Of a DNA stretch of 5,731 nucleotides, positions 4,643-5,731 are shown one piece after another. Positions within the stretch are counted from its first letter, which is position 1, and each line of letters opens with the position of its first letter. The DNA comes from Chitinophaga pinensis (GTDB lineage Bacteria; Bacteroidota; Bacteroidia; Chitinophagales; Chitinophagaceae): NCBI GenBank assembly GCA_943331145.2, contig CALQKL020000150.1, forward strand, positions 1-5,731. Direction: 5' to 3'. The position numbers and the translations under genes are program-made. The notes beneath the pieces were generated by a model. It saw nothing but the letters and a program-made list of their open reading frames with translations, was not told the origin of the DNA and searched no databases.

Positions 4643-4673
4643 TTCCTGTCTTCGTGTTTCCTTTCCTTGCGCC
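4643..4673 (+). repeat. Octamer tract, copy 2 (shorter)
   Basis: After repeat copy 2 come TTCCTGTC, TTCGTGTT, TCCTTTCC and TTGCGCC. The shared CTTCGTGTTTC (4650-4660 here, 2511-2521 in copy 1) is 15 bases closer to the 84-base repeat than in copy 1. This is explained by two fewer octamers and one extra C. The tract ends just before the stop codon of the minus-strand 116-residue gene. Confidence 0.65.
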
Positions 4674-4679
4674 AATGCG

Positions 4680-5030
4680 TTATTTATTTTCTTGCAATTG
4701 TTTCACCATCTCACAAATCAAATTAAAATGTTTTTCCTTTAATTCTATTTGATAACTGTAAGATTCATCTTTATCAATTTGTGCATTAAACCAAAGTATG
4801 AAATTCCTTTTGGCGGAGTTACCCGGACTACTATACTGAACACCACTTTCCCTTAATTTCTCTTTTACGATATAAAATAAAACCAGCCCATCTGTAATTG
4901 GTTTATTTGTTTCTTTTTCGACAGCATTTAGCTCGTATTGTTCCAACTTTATAAATGCATCAAAGCTTTCACCAGTTAGTGGGAAAGGGTATCCATTATT
5001 GAAATTCTTTTCGGAATTTGAATTATTCAT
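4680..5030 (-). CDS. Hypothetical protein, 116 residues, downstream of a VWA-domain gene
   Basis: I do not recognise this protein. It is soluble-looking, with no signal peptide or membrane segment. It has an Asn/Ser-rich N-terminus (MNNSNSEKNF), a central region with TDGLVLFYIVKEKLRESGVQYSS (about 46-68), a FILWFNAQIDKDESYSYQIEL segment (about 77-97) that may be beta-structured, and a charged helix at the C-terminus ending in QLQENK. Its codon use looks like that of its neighbours. The ATG lies 30 bases after the stop of the VWA gene on the same strand, with no promoter-like sequence in the gap, so the two are probably cotranscribed and may work together. It converges with the membrane-protein gene across repeat copy 2. 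Confidence 0.75.
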   Translation of the reverse strand: MNNSNSEKNFNNGYPFPLTGESFDAFIKLEQYELNAVEKETNKPITDGLVLFYIVKEKLRESGVQYSSPGNSAKRNFILWFNAQIDKDESYSYQIELKEKHFNLICEMVKQLQENK

Positions 5031-5060
5031 TTAAATGAGATTGTGATTTAAAATGTTACA

Positions 5061-5731
5061 TTATCCTCCAAACAACCGCTTAAAAAATGATTTTTTTTCT
5101 GGTTGTTTTTCTTTATCGTTAGGCATTTTTTTATCGCTTTCGTTTTCTTCAAAATAGTCATCAGAAACGTTTTCGAAATTTCTAATTTTTTTGCTGTAAT
5201 TCATTCTGGCTTCTCGATCTTTTACAAACATTCTTTGCATGTCTTCTTCACTAGTCTCAAATTTCATAAAGTTGTTAATAGAAATTCTCGAAGCAAAAAT
5301 ATCTACATCATGATTGGCGCCAATATAGGTGAAGGTCCAGTTTTTTGACTTGTATAATTCGACCATTTTTTTTATGGATTCAGCGGAATATTCTTTGGAC
5401 GCATTTTCTGCACCATCAGTAAGAATAGTAACCAGTACATTGTAGTTTTTGGATTTTTCTCTTTCTATGATCGAATTCAAATTTAAAATTGAAGCGCCTA
5501 TTGCATCAAAAAGTGGCGTACCTCCATTGGGTTGATAAGAACGATCGTTAATTTGATTCAACGATTCTATTTTTGAATTTTTATGAATTTTTTTTATGCC
5601 AGAACAATTAAAACTTACAAATGAAACGGTATGCTCCTGCTCAGGATACTGTAAGGCAACACTTTTGATGGTTTGCACCACCTCGTTAAACCCATTCATA
5701 ATTGTTTTTTTAATCGACTGCATAGAGCCGC
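5061..5731 (-). CDS. VWA (von Willebrand factor type A) domain protein (5' partial)
   Basis: VWA domains bind a divalent metal through a MIDAS site and mediate protein contacts; bacterial stand-alone forms are often regulatory or assembly factors. The frame is open to the right edge: the codons before the ATG at 5723 read Gly-Ser, giving G-S-M, the end of a MIDAS D-x-S-G-S-M motif. The true start is therefore outside the window and this Met is internal. The other MIDAS elements are present, counting that Met as 1: GGTPLFDAIG with Thr69, and LTDGAENAS with Asp103. IGANHDVDIFA (134-144) is typical of this bacterial VWA subgroup. After about residue 165 comes a charged, low-complexity linker and a C-terminal KKSFFKRLFGG, a possible amphipathic docking tail. 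No membrane segment is visible. The 116-residue gene follows after 30 bases. Confidence 0.9.
   Translation of the reverse strand, partial: GSMQSIKKTIMNGFNEVVQTIKSVALQYPEQEHTVSFVSFNCSGIKKIHKNSKIESLNQINDRSYQPNGGTPLFDAIGASILNLNSIIEREKSKNYNVLVTILTDGAENASKEYSAESIKKMVELYKSKNWTFTYIGANHDVDIFASRISINNFMKFETSEEDMQRMFVKDREARMNYSKKIRNFENVSDDYFEENESDKKMPNDKEKQPEKKSFFKRLFGG

Overview
The window reads as chromosomal DNA from a member of the Bacteroidota, possibly a Chitinophagales-like lineage (the order is a guess). The DNA is AT-rich, start codons have no Shine-Dalgarno sequence, and TAnnTTTG-type -7 boxes lie before two genes. The DUF4290 gene at 1616-2395 belongs to a family I know only from this phylum. 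I see no tRNA, rRNA, CRISPR array, transposase or phage gene. The longest stretch without a gene is about 183 bases.

Layout. A plus-strand block holds the 3' part of a probably exported cyclophilin-type peptidyl-prolyl isomerase (1-677), glycine cleavage H protein gcvH (736-1113), a VanZ-family membrane protein starting with TTG (1125-1535) and a DUF4290 protein with a Gly/Arg/Asp/Asn-rich tail (1616-2395). It converges on a minus-strand YciO-type Sua5/YciO/YrdC gene (2563-3171). Divergent from that is a PfkB-family sugar kinase (3265-4188), followed after 2 bases by a small membrane protein (4191-4496). This pair converges on a minus-strand pair: a VWA-domain protein running off the right edge (5061-5731) and a 116-residue protein I do not recognise (4680-5030).

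The genes are mostly housekeeping and do not form one pathway. H protein carries the aminomethyl group in glycine cleavage, the isomerase folds exported proteins, and the YciO/YrdC-type protein is related to enzymes of tRNA t6A synthesis. The kinase and membrane protein look translationally coupled, and the VWA protein and its small neighbour look like one operon.

The most unusual content is non-coding. Both convergent junctions (2396-2562 and 4497-4679) carry the same 84-base sequence in the same orientation, 80 of 84 bases identical. It is built from a degenerate hexamer run that folds back on a complementary arm. Each copy is followed by a run of 8-base units (TTnGTGTC / TTTGCGCC type) whose number differs between copies. 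This looks like a dispersed intergenic repeat sited at gene ends. The second junction also carries a 9-base tandem repeat that begins inside the preceding gene's stop codon. I see no clear new defence or metabolic system.
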